From assembly GCA_033851845.1 (NCBI GenBank), contig JAWWOH010000041.1, forward strand, positions 1 to 28,434: a DNA stretch of 28,434 bases, given 5' to 3'. A program made the translations under genes and the position numbers. The notes beneath the pieces are model-generated. The model was not told the DNA's origin. It was given only the letters and a program-made list of their open reading frames with translations, and made no database searches. Positions 16,661-23,637 of the stretch are shown in pieces. Within the stretch, counting starts at the first letter, position 1; the number at the start of each line of letters is the position of its first letter. This DNA is from RYN-124 sp033851845. Its GTDB lineage: Bacteria; Actinomycetota; Actinomycetes; Mycobacteriales; SCTD01.

Positions 16661-17290
16661 TCAGTCCTCGGCGGCCAGTGCGTCGTCGCGGAGGAGAGCG
16701 GTGACAGCGGCAGCGCCCAACGCGGCAGCGCCGACGGCGGCGGTCTTGGCGTCCAACCCGGTGGCGGGCAGCTGCTCGGGCGCAACATCGGGGATCCCGT
16801 TGGCGCCGCCCGTGGCCGGGCCGGCGACAGGCGTGGCCATCTTCGCCGCAGCAGCCTTGATGGCCTCCCGGATGCGGAAGTAGGAGCCGCACCGGCAGAC
16901 GTTCTCGATCGCGTCGATCTCCTCGTCGGTCGGGTTCTTCGTGCGCTTCAGCAAGGCGACTGCGGCCATGATCTGGCCGGGCTGGCAGTAGCCGCACTGC
17001 GCGACGTCCTGCTCGAGCCACGCCTCCTGCACCGGGTGCAGGTTGTCGCCGTCCGCGAGGCCTTCGATCGTCGTGACCTGCTTGCCGGCGACATCACGGA
17101 GGTTGGTGACGCAGGGGTTGAACGCCTTGCCGTCGAGGTGGCTGGTGCAGGCCTTGCAGACGTTGATGCCGCAGCCGTACTTGGGCCCCGTGACACCGAG
17201 CTTGTCGCGCAGCGCCCACAGGACGGACAGGTCGCCTGGTGCGTCGACCTGGACGGTCTTGCCGTTCAGCGTGAAGGAGTACTGGGGCAC
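16661..17290 (-). CDS. [2Fe-2S] subunit of a molybdenum hydroxylase, with an LPATG-containing tail
   Basis: The 209-residue protein has a plant-type ferredoxin domain with C40, C45, C48 and C60 (CGINVCKAC...C). A helical domain with C99, C102, C132 and C134 (CGYCQPG...CRCG) ligates the second cluster. This is the small subunit of IorA-type aldehyde/isoquinoline oxidoreductases, passing electrons from the molybdopterin site. Family members end near residue 150-155. Here about 55 residues follow: an alanine/glycine/proline linker, LPATG at 174-178, an alanine-rich hydrophobic stretch (about 181-200) and RDD. That resembles a sortase sorting signal or a C-terminal membrane anchor, although the last residues are acidic. 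It has no signal peptide; the Tat signal of the large subunit, encoded 9 nt upstream, could export the complex. Confidence 0.93.
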   Translation of the reverse strand: MPQYSFTLNGKTVQVDAPGDLSVLWALRDKLGVTGPKYGCGINVCKACTSHLDGKAFNPCVTNLRDVAGKQVTTIEGLADGDNLHPVQEAWLEQDVAQCGYCQPGQIMAAVALLKRTKNPTDEEIDAIENVCRCGSYFRIREAIKAAAAKMATPVAGPATGGANGIPDVAPEQLPATGLDAKTAAVGAAALGAAAVTALLRDDALAAED

Positions 17291-17299
17291 GTCGCGCTC

Positions 17300-19585
17300 C
17301 TAGCGGGGCTGGACGCGGGTCGAGCCCGTGCCCTTGGTGAACGGGGTGAAGTCGACCGGGAAGATGATCGGGAAGCTGCGCGGCTTGGTGTGCGTCGCCC
17401 GGGCGTAGGCGTTGGCGACGGCACCGACCGCTGCGGGCACCCCGAGCTCGCCGGCACCGCCAGGATCACCCGTCGTCGGCGGCATGATGTGGATCTTCAC
17501 CTCGCGCGGCGCATCCTTCTGCCGCGCGAAGTGGAACTGCGAGTAGCTGCCCTCCAACGCAAGACCCTTGTCGATGTGCAACCCGGCCCGCAGCGTCGTC
17601 GAGATCGCATCGGTGAGGCCGCCCAGCAGCTGCGACTCGAGCCCGCGCGGGTTGATGGGTCGCCCGTAGTCCCCGACGATCGCCGCCTTGATGACCCGCG
17701 GCTTCATCGGGTCGCGCGCATCGATCTCGACGAGGTAGGCCGAGCACGACTTGTACTCGGCGTGGAAGCCAAAGCCCTGGGCGAAACCGGTCGGCATGGC
17801 CTTGCCCCATGATCCGAGCTCGGCGCACTTCTTGATGACGGCGGCGTAGCGCGGGTCCTTGGCGTACTCGATTCGGAAGGCCACCGGGTCCTTGCCCAGT
17901 GCCTTGGCGACCTCGTCGACAATGATCTCCTCGGCGCCGCGGGTGTTGGCGGAGTAGACCGACCGCCAGGCGCCGGTGTGCATGACGAGATTGGCCTCGT
18001 TGAGCATCTGCGTCGTCGGGCCGAGGTTGTAGGGCGACTTGACGGTGCTGCCGAACACCGACTGCGAGAAAGTCGCGTCGCCGCCGGCCGATATCGGGAC
18101 GACCGACGGATCGCCGAACGCAGCGCCGTTGGCCGTCATGATCTCGCCGAGGCCGTGCCGCCAGTCGGTCTCGACGCTGGCGACGTGGTGCTCGAACCGC
18201 ACGACGTCGTTGCCGGTGATCGTTGCGCGAACGAGGTGATGACTCGCGGCCCGCGCGCGGCCGTGCCGCATGTCGTCGACGCGCGTCCACATCAGCTTGA
18301 CCGGCTTGCCGACCGCCTTGGAGATGCGGGCGGCTTCGAGCGCGCCGTCGAAGAACAGCCGGCGACCGAACGAGCCGCCGCCCTGCGTGACGATCGCGGT
18401 CATCGAACCGCGGGCGAACCCGAGGTCGTCCTCGATGAACTGCGCAGCGACGATCGGCATCTTCATGCCTGCCCACACCGTCCCGTGGTCGGCCTTGATG
18501 TCCGCGATCGCGGTGATGGTCTCCATCGGCGCGTGGTTGACGAACGCGAAGTCGAACTCGCCTTCGACCACGGTGCCGAGCGCCGGGCCGAGCGGCGCGT
18601 TCAGCGCCTTGAGCTTGGAGAGGATGCTCTTGTTGTCCTCGGCATCGACGGTCCCCGGGTTCCACGAGACCTCGAGGGCCTCCTTGCCGTCGAGGGCCTG
18701 CCCGAAGGTGTCGGCCAGGACCGCGACGCCGGTGGGGATGATCGCAAGCCCGCGGATCCCTGGCATCTTCTTGATCGCGGCCTCGTTGAGGATCGCCTTG
18801 ACGGTGCCGTTGATCGTCGGCGGCCGGCGCACCATCGCACGGAGCAGGCCGGGCACCGGCTCGAGGTCGTTCGTGTACTTCTGCTGCCCGGTGACCATCG
18901 CCCGGGCGTCCTTGCGGTTGGTCGGCTTGCCGACGAGCGTGAACGTGGAGGGGTCCTTCACCGCGACCGTGACGCCAGCGAGACGCGGCGAGGCAGCTGC
19001 CTCGGTGAGATCGCCGATCGCGATGCTGTGCCCGCCACCCACGACGTCGCCATCGCGCATCTGCAGCCGCGCGCGCGGCACGCCGGTGCGCTCGGCTGCC
19101 GCAGCGATCAAGCGAGCCTTAGCGGCCGCAGCCGCCGTACGAGTAGGGCCGTAGACAGAGCGGATCGTGTTGGACCCGCCGGTGATCTGGTTGTACTGCA
19201 GCTCCGGACGCGCCGGCGCCAGCGTCACGGTGACGCTGGCGAGCGGGAGGTCCATCTCCTCCGCGATGAGCATCGCGACTGACGTCGTGATGCCCTGCCC
19301 GACCTCCTCACGAGGCAGCGCGCAGTGCACCTTGCCGGCCTTGTCGACCTCGATGACGATGAGCTTGTCCTCGGTGCTCTTGCCGGCGAGGATCAGGAAG
19401 TCGCCCAGGTCGAAGTTGTCTGCGGGCTGCGGCTGCGTCGGGACGACCGCCTCCGCGACCCCATCGAGCAGCCCGTACTGCACCGCGACGGCGAGGGTCG
19501 GTGCCGCGACGAGGTAGGTCAGGAAGCGCCGTCGGCTGGTGCCGGCGGCGTCAGACTGCTCGTCGTACCTCTGCAGGTCGCTCAC
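17300..19585 (-). CDS. Tat-exported molybdopterin-binding subunit of an IorB-type aldehyde oxidoreductase
   Basis: A GTG at 19585 gives 761 residues. The N-terminus has a twin-arginine signal (SRRRFLT at 17-23 followed by YLVAAPTLAVAVQ), so the folded, cofactor-loaded enzyme is exported. Molybdopterin-binding features include GGGSFGRRLFFDGALEAA and, close to the end, GGAGELGVPAAVGAVANA, whose glutamate (about 713) is the expected catalytic base. Length and domain order fit isoquinoline 1-oxidoreductase beta subunit-like proteins of the xanthine oxidase family. These hydroxylate aldehydes or N-heterocycles with water as oxygen donor. There is no FAD subunit gene, consistent with the IorAB type, which passes electrons to an external acceptor. 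It is first gene of the operon with the [2Fe-2S] subunit, xdhC and mocA. The true substrate is not deducible. Confidence 0.93.
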   Translation of the reverse strand: MSDLQRYDEQSDAAGTSRRRFLTYLVAAPTLAVAVQYGLLDGVAEAVVPTQPQPADNFDLGDFLILAGKSTEDKLIVIEVDKAGKVHCALPREEVGQGITTSVAMLIAEEMDLPLASVTVTLAPARPELQYNQITGGSNTIRSVYGPTRTAAAAAKARLIAAAAERTGVPRARLQMRDGDVVGGGHSIAIGDLTEAAASPRLAGVTVAVKDPSTFTLVGKPTNRKDARAMVTGQQKYTNDLEPVPGLLRAMVRRPPTINGTVKAILNEAAIKKMPGIRGLAIIPTGVAVLADTFGQALDGKEALEVSWNPGTVDAEDNKSILSKLKALNAPLGPALGTVVEGEFDFAFVNHAPMETITAIADIKADHGTVWAGMKMPIVAAQFIEDDLGFARGSMTAIVTQGGGSFGRRLFFDGALEAARISKAVGKPVKLMWTRVDDMRHGRARAASHHLVRATITGNDVVRFEHHVASVETDWRHGLGEIMTANGAAFGDPSVVPISAGGDATFSQSVFGSTVKSPYNLGPTTQMLNEANLVMHTGAWRSVYSANTRGAEEIIVDEVAKALGKDPVAFRIEYAKDPRYAAVIKKCAELGSWGKAMPTGFAQGFGFHAEYKSCSAYLVEIDARDPMKPRVIKAAIVGDYGRPINPRGLESQLLGGLTDAISTTLRAGLHIDKGLALEGSYSQFHFARQKDAPREVKIHIMPPTTGDPGGAGELGVPAAVGAVANAYARATHTKPRSFPIIFPVDFTPFTKGTGSTRVQPR

Positions 19586-19729
19586 GCGAGATTTCCCCGT
19601 TCGGCCGGTTCGTCGCTTGCGTCACTGTTTCAACGGCCCAGTGAACACTGCCTCGCGGTCGGCGGGAAGGGACGTCCGCACGACGTCATCCCAATGGTTG
19701 GGACGGCGGCGAGATCCGCGACGCGGCTG

Positions 19730-20152
19730 TTACAGAAACGCTCGTCCAGGGGCGGAGTCGAGCAGGGTCCCGATGCCGAGCGAGTCCAGGGGCTTGGCGA
19801 ACAGGTAACCCTGGCCGAGATCGACGTCGAGCGTCCGCAGATGGGCGAGCTGGGCCCCGGTTTCGATGCCTTCGGCGACCGTGGTCATTTCAGGCTGTCG
19901 CCGAGTCGGATGATCGCGCTGGTCAGCGCCCATTCGGATGGTTCGGTGGCGATGCCGTCGATGAACGACTTGTCGATCTTGAGGATGTCGACGGGCAGGC
20001 GACGCCGGTGTGACAGGGACGAGTACTCGTTCCGAAATCGTCGATCGCGAGGGTGGCACCAAAGGTCTTGAGCGCATGCAGCCTCGTCACGACCAGCGGA
20101 AGCTCCTGCGCGAGCTCGAACTCGACCCCAGCAGGGACTACCAACCCCAGCC
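19730..20152 (-). pseudogene. Remnant of an EAL-domain cyclic-di-GMP phosphodiesterase gene
   Basis: Three successive pieces of one EAL domain occur in three different frames of the minus strand. These are GVEFELAQELPLVV with LAIDDFGT (about 20,150-20,030), YSSLSHRRRLPVDILKIDKS (about 20,025-19,890) and TVAEGIETGAQLAHL with LGQGYLFAKPLDSL to a stop at 19730. The order and spacing are those of an intact EAL C-terminus, so at least two frameshifts have occurred. The N-terminal half, including the EAL motif, is missing. The fragment sits directly beyond the truncated tRNA gene, where repeated integration events commonly erode neighbours. The 144 bp between it and the molybdenum enzyme gene show no gene and presumably hold that operon's promoter. 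Confidence 0.8.
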
Positions 20153-20164
20153 AAAAACGTGAAC

Positions 20165-20203
20165 GATGTCCCGAGACACCTGGGAACGGTGTCCCGAGAC
20201 ATC
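20165..20203 (-). terminator. Terminator-like hairpin after the tRNA-Arg fragment
   Basis: Arms at 20165-20180 and 20188-20203 surround a 7-nt loop. In minus-strand RNA all 16 positions pair, two of them as G-U; in plus-strand RNA the same two positions become C-A mismatches. A run of five T follows on the minus strand at 20157-20153. The orientation and position, just beyond the tRNA 3' end, suit a terminator of the original tRNA-Arg transcript. An old insertion-sequence end is an alternative. Confidence 0.55.
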
Positions 20204-20207
20204 GCAG

Positions 20208-20251
20208 GGTGCGCCCGAAGGGATTCGAACCCCTAACCTCTTGATCCGTAG
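20208..20251 (-). other. 3' fragment of a tRNA-Arg(ACG) gene; likely att site of an integrated element
   Basis: The minus strand carries the 3' part of tRNA-Arg: anticodon loop CTACGGA (20251-20245, anticodon ACG), the TCAAG side of the anticodon stem, the variable region, the T arm with GGTTCGAATCC, the 3' acceptor strand CGGGCGC, discriminator A and CC. The matching 5' acceptor strand GCGCCCG and the D arm are absent on the other side. Tyrosine integrases often recombine in tRNA anticodon loops. A 3' fragment ending exactly there is the usual product at the end of an element distal to the restored tRNA gene. The intact copy would lie to the right, outside the window. Confidence 0.8.
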
Positions 20252-20317
20252 CCCGGTCAAGCGCCTGTCGTCCTATGCCGCCGAATCCGTCAGAGTGCCT
20301 CTGACCTGCGGGTTTGT
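20248..20317 (+). repeat. Imperfect 70-bp direct repeat, copy 1
   Basis: This stretch, starting GTAGCCCGGTCAAGCGCCTG, is repeated at 21250-21319 in the same orientation with 7 mismatches in 70. Its left edge coincides with the CTAC of the tRNA anticodon loop, the presumed crossover point, so it represents element sequence next to the att core. Confidence 0.85.
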
Positions 20318-20506
20318 CCGAGTAACATACCGCGACGTGATGGCCCATGACACCCGTCGTCTCGGAGTCTGTGACCACGGCGTGACCACGGGTTGCTGAG
20401 GACACGATCGCGGGAAGGCTGCAGCTGGGGCACGAGTCGTTGCGGTGCACGAGACTCGGAGTGTGGACGAACAGCCGCTCCGGGGGGGGTCGCGAACGCC
20501 GGGGCA

Positions 20507-21253
20507 GTGACCCGGCTTGGTCCGTATGTACTGCGTCCGGCTCACACGTTCACGCCCGCGGTTCATGCGTTTCTAAAGGCTCTACACGACAACGGTTTCC
20601 AGAACGCGTCACTACCCGTCGGGATAGCCGACGACGGGCGAGAACGACTGATGTTCATAGAGGGGGACGTGCCTCTGACGCCGTACCCCGCCTGGGCGCA
20701 GAGCGACCAGGCGCTCGCGTCGATCTCGACGTTGATGGGTCAATTTCACGAGGCTTCCCGAGGCTTCGCCGACACCGGCCTGCCTTGGAACTCAGAACTA
20801 GCAGACCCTGCCGGCGGAACGATGATCTGTCACAACGACGTCTGTCTTGAAAACGTCGTGTTCCGCGAAGGAGTCGCGGTCGCGCTCTTGGACTTCGACT
20901 TCGCCGCGCCAGGACGTGCGGTCTACGACATCGCACAGATGGCGAGGATGTGCGTCCCACTCGATGACGAAGAGACAGCTGCGAGCCGCGGCTGGCTAGC
21001 TGCGGACTTACCCGGTCGTCTTCGCCTGGTCGCGGACAGCTATGGCTTGGACGGAGCAGCACGGGCGACCCTGCTTGACGTCCTGCGGGACTTGATGGCA
21101 CGAAGCGGTGAATTCGTGCTCCGGCGAGTGGCCGCGGGCGATGAGAACTTTCGTCAGATGCTCGAGGAGCTGGGTGGGGTCACCCGCTTCGACCGGCGCC
21201 GGCACTGGTGGGGGGCACACGAGCGATTCTTCGAGCAAGCGCTTATGAGGTAG
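20507..21253 (+). CDS. APH-type phosphotransferase, probable N-terminal frameshift in a G tract
   Basis: The kinase-like core is clear: CHNDVCLENVVF carries the Brenner motif H-x-D-x4-N and LLDFDFAAPGR the metal-binding DFD-type motif. The end resembles widespread actinobacterial phosphotransferases of the aminoglycoside/choline kinase fold. The expected N-terminus of such proteins (VDEQPLRGG then VANAGAVTRLG) is encoded in two frames. VDEQPLRGG begins at a GTG at 20463, and the rest lies one frame away, the break falling in a run of eight G (20482-20489). With nine G the gene would be one frame of about 263 codons. The in-frame fallback start is the GTG at 20507 (248 residues). The stop TAG lies inside the second direct repeat. 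Substrate unknown; antibiotic resistance is not demonstrated. Confidence 0.75.
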   Translation: MTRLGPYVLRPAHTFTPAVHAFLKALHDNGFQNASLPVGIADDGRERLMFIEGDVPLTPYPAWAQSDQALASISTLMGQFHEASRGFADTGLPWNSELADPAGGTMICHNDVCLENVVFREGVAVALLDFDFAAPGRAVYDIAQMARMCVPLDDEETAASRGWLAADLPGRLRLVADSYGLDGAARATLLDVLRDLMARSGEFVLRRVAAGDENFRQMLEELGGVTRFDRRRHWWGAHERFFEQALMR

Positions 21254-21319
21254 TCCGGTCGAGCGCCTGTCGTTCTATGCCGCCGAATTCGTCATAGTGC
21301 GTCTGACCTGCGGGCTTGT
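21250..21319 (+). repeat. Imperfect 70-bp direct repeat, copy 2
   Basis: It starts GTAGTCCGGTCGAGCGCCTG and is about 90% identical to the stretch at 20248-20317, 1002 bp away. No tRNA-like sequence precedes it; identity stops sharply at the GTAG that also contains the phosphotransferase stop codon. The following 135 bp up to 21454 show no gene. Confidence 0.85.
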
Positions 21320-21454
21320 CGGGCCACCGATCGCGCCGTCCCGGCTTGTGAGACGCGAGGTGTCACAGATTCTTTGACCACGACCACGATGGAGCCCGTC
21401 AGCACCGCCGAACGAGTTCGGACGTCCTCGCGGTTCCGCCGAACCGGAGTCGCC

Positions 21455-21850
21455 TCAAGGGCAAACGCACTCATCCGCGATGGCTTGGGCGAGCGAGTGA
21501 ACACCTAAGCGGCCGCGGCAGGTCTCGCTGATCCAATATGGGAGATGCGTTGGGGAGGGACGCCACGCGTGACCATTCTGGTCAAGAAACATCAACGTCG
21601 TCACCGCCGCGATCTCCCGATTGAAGACGTCAATACTCAGTGGGGCGCGAATCAGGAGCTCCGATAGCAGCGCCGCCGCCTTCATGTGGTCATCGGGGTA
21701 CAGGTCACTGCCAGCCACGGTTGCGCGAGTGACCGACAGCGCTGCGACAGCAACGTCCGTCCGCATAGCGCCCAGGTCCGCCACGGTAAGACTCGAGGCG
21801 GAGCCGAAGACGATGGCAACCCAGTCTGCGACGTCAATGTGAACCGTCAT
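21455..21850 (-). CDS. Fic/Doc-like protein without the catalytic motif, probable toxin-antitoxin partner
   Basis: The 131-residue product starts MTVHIDVADWVAIVFG and contains YPDDHMKAAALLSELLIRAP, then NREIAAVTTLMFLDQNGHAW. The size and helix pattern match the actinobacterial family labelled Fic-family toxin component. NREIAAVTTLMFLDQNG aligns with the GNKRTA...FLxxNG helix of Doc/Fic proteins. The catalytic H-P-F-x-D/E-G-N loop is not present (the region reads APLSIDVFN), so AMP-transfer or kinase activity is doubtful. It lies 16 nt after an antitoxin-like gene, as in a type II toxin-antitoxin operon. The family match is from memory of sequence patterns; the toxin role is inferred. Confidence 0.6.
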   Translation of the reverse strand: MTVHIDVADWVAIVFGSASSLTVADLGAMRTDVAVAALSVTRATVAGSDLYPDDHMKAAALLSELLIRAPLSIDVFNREIAAVTTLMFLDQNGHAWRPSPTHLPYWISETCRGRLGVHSLAQAIADECVCP

Positions 21851-21866
21851 CGATGGGCGCTGAACG

Positions 21867-22094
21867 TCAGCTGGTCAGACGTTTGAGCGCCGACGCGTTT
21901 TCGCTCATCACTCGCTTGAGCCGATCCTGAAACTCTGGATCCTTTCGGCGCTGATCCACATGAGCCATGAGCGCCTCCCGGATCTCCTCGCTCATCGGCT
22001 TGCCGTCGACCGTTGCCACTAACTCCAGCGCTTCGGCCTGCTCTAGTGGCAGGCGAAGCGTCATGTTCTTCATGTCCATGATGTTCGCCTTCAT
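21867..22094 (-). CDS. Ribbon-helix-helix antitoxin-like protein
   Basis: ATG codons at 22094 (MKANIMDMKN) and 22079 (MDMKNMTLRLP) are both possible; 75 or 70 residues result. The strand MKNMTLRLPLEQAEALELVA followed by GKPMSEEIREALMAHV is a ribbon-helix-helix DNA-binding fold, and RRKDPEFQDRLKRVM is the helical tail that would bind the toxin. This pattern is known for antitoxins paired with Fic-like proteins in actinobacteria. It directly precedes the Fic-like gene. Two GGTATC iterons lie 28-41 nt before the upstream ATG and may be its autoregulatory operator. Confidence 0.75.
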   Translation of the reverse strand: MKANIMDMKNMTLRLPLEQAEALELVATVDGKPMSEEIREALMAHVDQRRKDPEFQDRLKRVMSENASALKRLTS

Positions 22095-22121
22095 CTCTTC
22101 CAGTGTTTTTACGGTTCGCCT

Positions 22122-22135
22122 GATACCGCGATACC
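22122..22135 (-). promoter_or_regulatory. Operator candidate: two GGTATC iterons at 8-bp spacing
   Basis: On the minus strand GGTATC occurs at 22135-22130 and 22127-22122, within the 17-nt string GTGGTATCGCGGTATCA. One base change turns this into the string found before the ubiquitin-like operon at 25742-25763. The position just upstream of the antitoxin gene suits repressor binding. Confidence 0.6.
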
Positions 22136-22183
22136 ACACTATGGGGGTGGCATGGCTGTATTGCCAAGCAACTATCGCGAGGA

Positions 22184-23206
22184 TCACCACTTCAACGACG
22201 CGAAATTCGATTCAAATAGTGCTGTATCGCTCGCGAGCTCGATTCGCTGCACGCAGTACAACCGCCAGAAGGCTTGCCACAGGGCGTCCGCTCGGGCGAA
22301 GTGGTCCACGACAAGGCCCACCTCGGTCGCCGCAACGCGAGCGTCGATCACTGCTCCGTGCGTCAGCCAGCGGCTGTTATCACTTAGATCACTAGCGACC
22401 TTCGTCCATTGGCCGCCATCTCGGAACATGCCGTCACGGAGGATGTCCTCGGCGTACTTTCGGGACCTTCGCAAGGCCTTGCGACTCATTTCGACAACTG
22501 CGGGATCGTGCTGGTTGAGCAGCGTCTCCCAGACCCAGGTCGGAACTCGGTCCGCAGCCGATGCAGCCGGTGGGGTGAGCGAAACGCCTTCCACGGCGTC
22601 CGCGTCCAGGCGAGCAGCGGCCGAAGCCTCCTTAACTGTTGTGTTGTAGGCGTCCAGGCAAGCCTGTGCTGGCCTGTAGGTCCTGCTGCCATCGGCGTGC
22701 TGGACCGCTATCAGTGGGTCGATAGGCCCGAGCTCGGACGTGTCGCTCATGCAGATCCGGTCGCCGGCCAGGGCGATGAGAGTCCCGGCGCTCTTAGCGC
22801 TGTCGGGCACGATGACCCTGATGCTTCCGCGGTCGCCAGCTGTCCGTCGTAATAGAAATGCGATCTTGGCGGCCGCGTCGAGATCGCCCCCAAGGCTATG
22901 CAAAAGAACGTCGAAGTGAGCGTTCAACGGGATGCCGTGAACGAGGTCCACAACCGCTGGAAAGTGCCCTCGGTCGAGGGGCGCTTCTCGACCAAACAAC
23001 ATGCAGATGAGGGGGCGGCCCGTGTACCCCTCGATCTCGCGGATCATGTCCTGGCGGTTGTAGCGGGCGCTGTTAAGGGCCCGGAAGAGTGGTGACTGTG
23101 GCGGGACGGGCGGCCCGTCCGAGGTGGAGCGGGCAGCCTCAGTCGAGTGAGGCGGGGAAGCCACACTGTCGCCTGATTCCGCCTCTTCAGTGATTCCGTT
23201 CGTCAT
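22184..23206 (-). CDS. ClpP-fold serine protease of the SDH family
   Basis: The ATG at 23206 has GGGAG about 9 nt upstream; 340 residues. After a low-complexity N-terminus (1-45), the crotonase/ClpP-like core contains GYTGRPLICMLFGR, VLLHSLGGDLDAAAKIAFLLRR (about 100-121), VIVPDSAKSAGTLIALAGD (131-149, candidate nucleophile S139) and MSDTSELGPIDP (153-164). These match the serine dehydrogenase proteinase (SDH, PF01972-type) group related to SppA/ClpP. No signal peptide or membrane anchor is visible, so a cytoplasmic peptidase is expected. It starts 56 nt after the DUF6527 gene, on the same strand as the ubiquitin-like cassette, with no convincing terminator between. It may degrade or process tagged proteins, which is inference only. 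Confidence 0.85.
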   Translation of the reverse strand: MTNGITEEAESGDSVASPPHSTEAARSTSDGPPVPPQSPLFRALNSARYNRQDMIREIEGYTGRPLICMLFGREAPLDRGHFPAVVDLVHGIPLNAHFDVLLHSLGGDLDAAAKIAFLLRRTAGDRGSIRVIVPDSAKSAGTLIALAGDRICMSDTSELGPIDPLIAVQHADGSRTYRPAQACLDAYNTTVKEASAAARLDADAVEGVSLTPPAASAADRVPTWVWETLLNQHDPAVVEMSRKALRRSRKYAEDILRDGMFRDGGQWTKVASDLSDNSRWLTHGAVIDARVAATEVGLVVDHFARADALWQAFWRLYCVQRIELASDTALFESNFASLKW

Positions 23207-23262
23207 TTCTAGATTCTCCCGTCACCCATGGGGGACTTACTCGATTCGTAGTGACACGTCGG

Positions 23263-23637
23263 TCAGGCATGACGTGCGTTCACCACACGGCCGTTTCGAA
23301 TCCAGAAGTGACATCGGCCCTCAGTTGGGGTCGCGTCAACGCTCGGGCTAACGGTGATACGGCGACGGCCGCTGACCGTCCAACGAGGACGCCGCGAGCT
23401 GGCGAGGTTAAGCATCAACCGATGCCGCCCCCGACAAGCGGGGCAGTCCAGAATGAGCCACTGTTGGCGAGCGCCCTCCCCGACGACCACCGCTCCGAGT
23501 TTGGGAAGTCGCACTGGCACCTCGTCGGCGGCGGTGGCCGTAGCCACCAGGCGGATGCGACGGGACGGGAACCAAGCCCACCACGGAATGCGCGCCAATC
23601 GCGCACCGTCGCCGTCCGACCGCGCTAGCCGGCCCAC
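23263..23637 (-). CDS. DUF6527-type small zinc-site protein of the ubiquitin-like cassette
   Basis: A GTG at 23637 starts 13 nt before the end of the JAB-E1 gene; 124 residues. The C-terminal part reads LDCPACRGRHRLMLNLAS, then RPRWTVSG, TVSPSVDA and GRCHFWIRNGRV. This is the DUF6527 pattern with probable metal ligands C65, C68, C109 and H110. DUF6527 proteins are repeatedly encoded with bacterial ubiquitin-like, E2 and JAB-E1 genes. Their function is unknown; a substrate-binding or E3-like accessory role has no direct evidence here. The basic tryptophan-rich N-terminus (WWAWFPSRR) may be partly non-native if a later start is used. Confidence 0.8.
   Translation of the reverse strand: MGRLARSDGDGARLARIPWWAWFPSRRIRLVATATAADEVPVRLPKLGAVVVGEGARQQWLILDCPACRGRHRLMLNLASSRRPRWTVSGRRRITVSPSVDATPTEGRCHFWIRNGRVVNARHA

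Noticed and set aside
17978..19282. 434-codon plus-strand open frame
   Set aside because: Antisense to the molybdopterin subunit, which is clearly coding.
20165..20203. Inverted repeat considered as an insertion-sequence terminal repeat
   Set aside because: No transposase gene or second end is visible; the orientation-specific pairing and T-run favour a terminator, though an old IS end is not excluded.
20208..20290. Complete tRNA gene
   Set aside because: The 5' acceptor strand and D arm cannot be found; only the 3' part from the anticodon loop is present.
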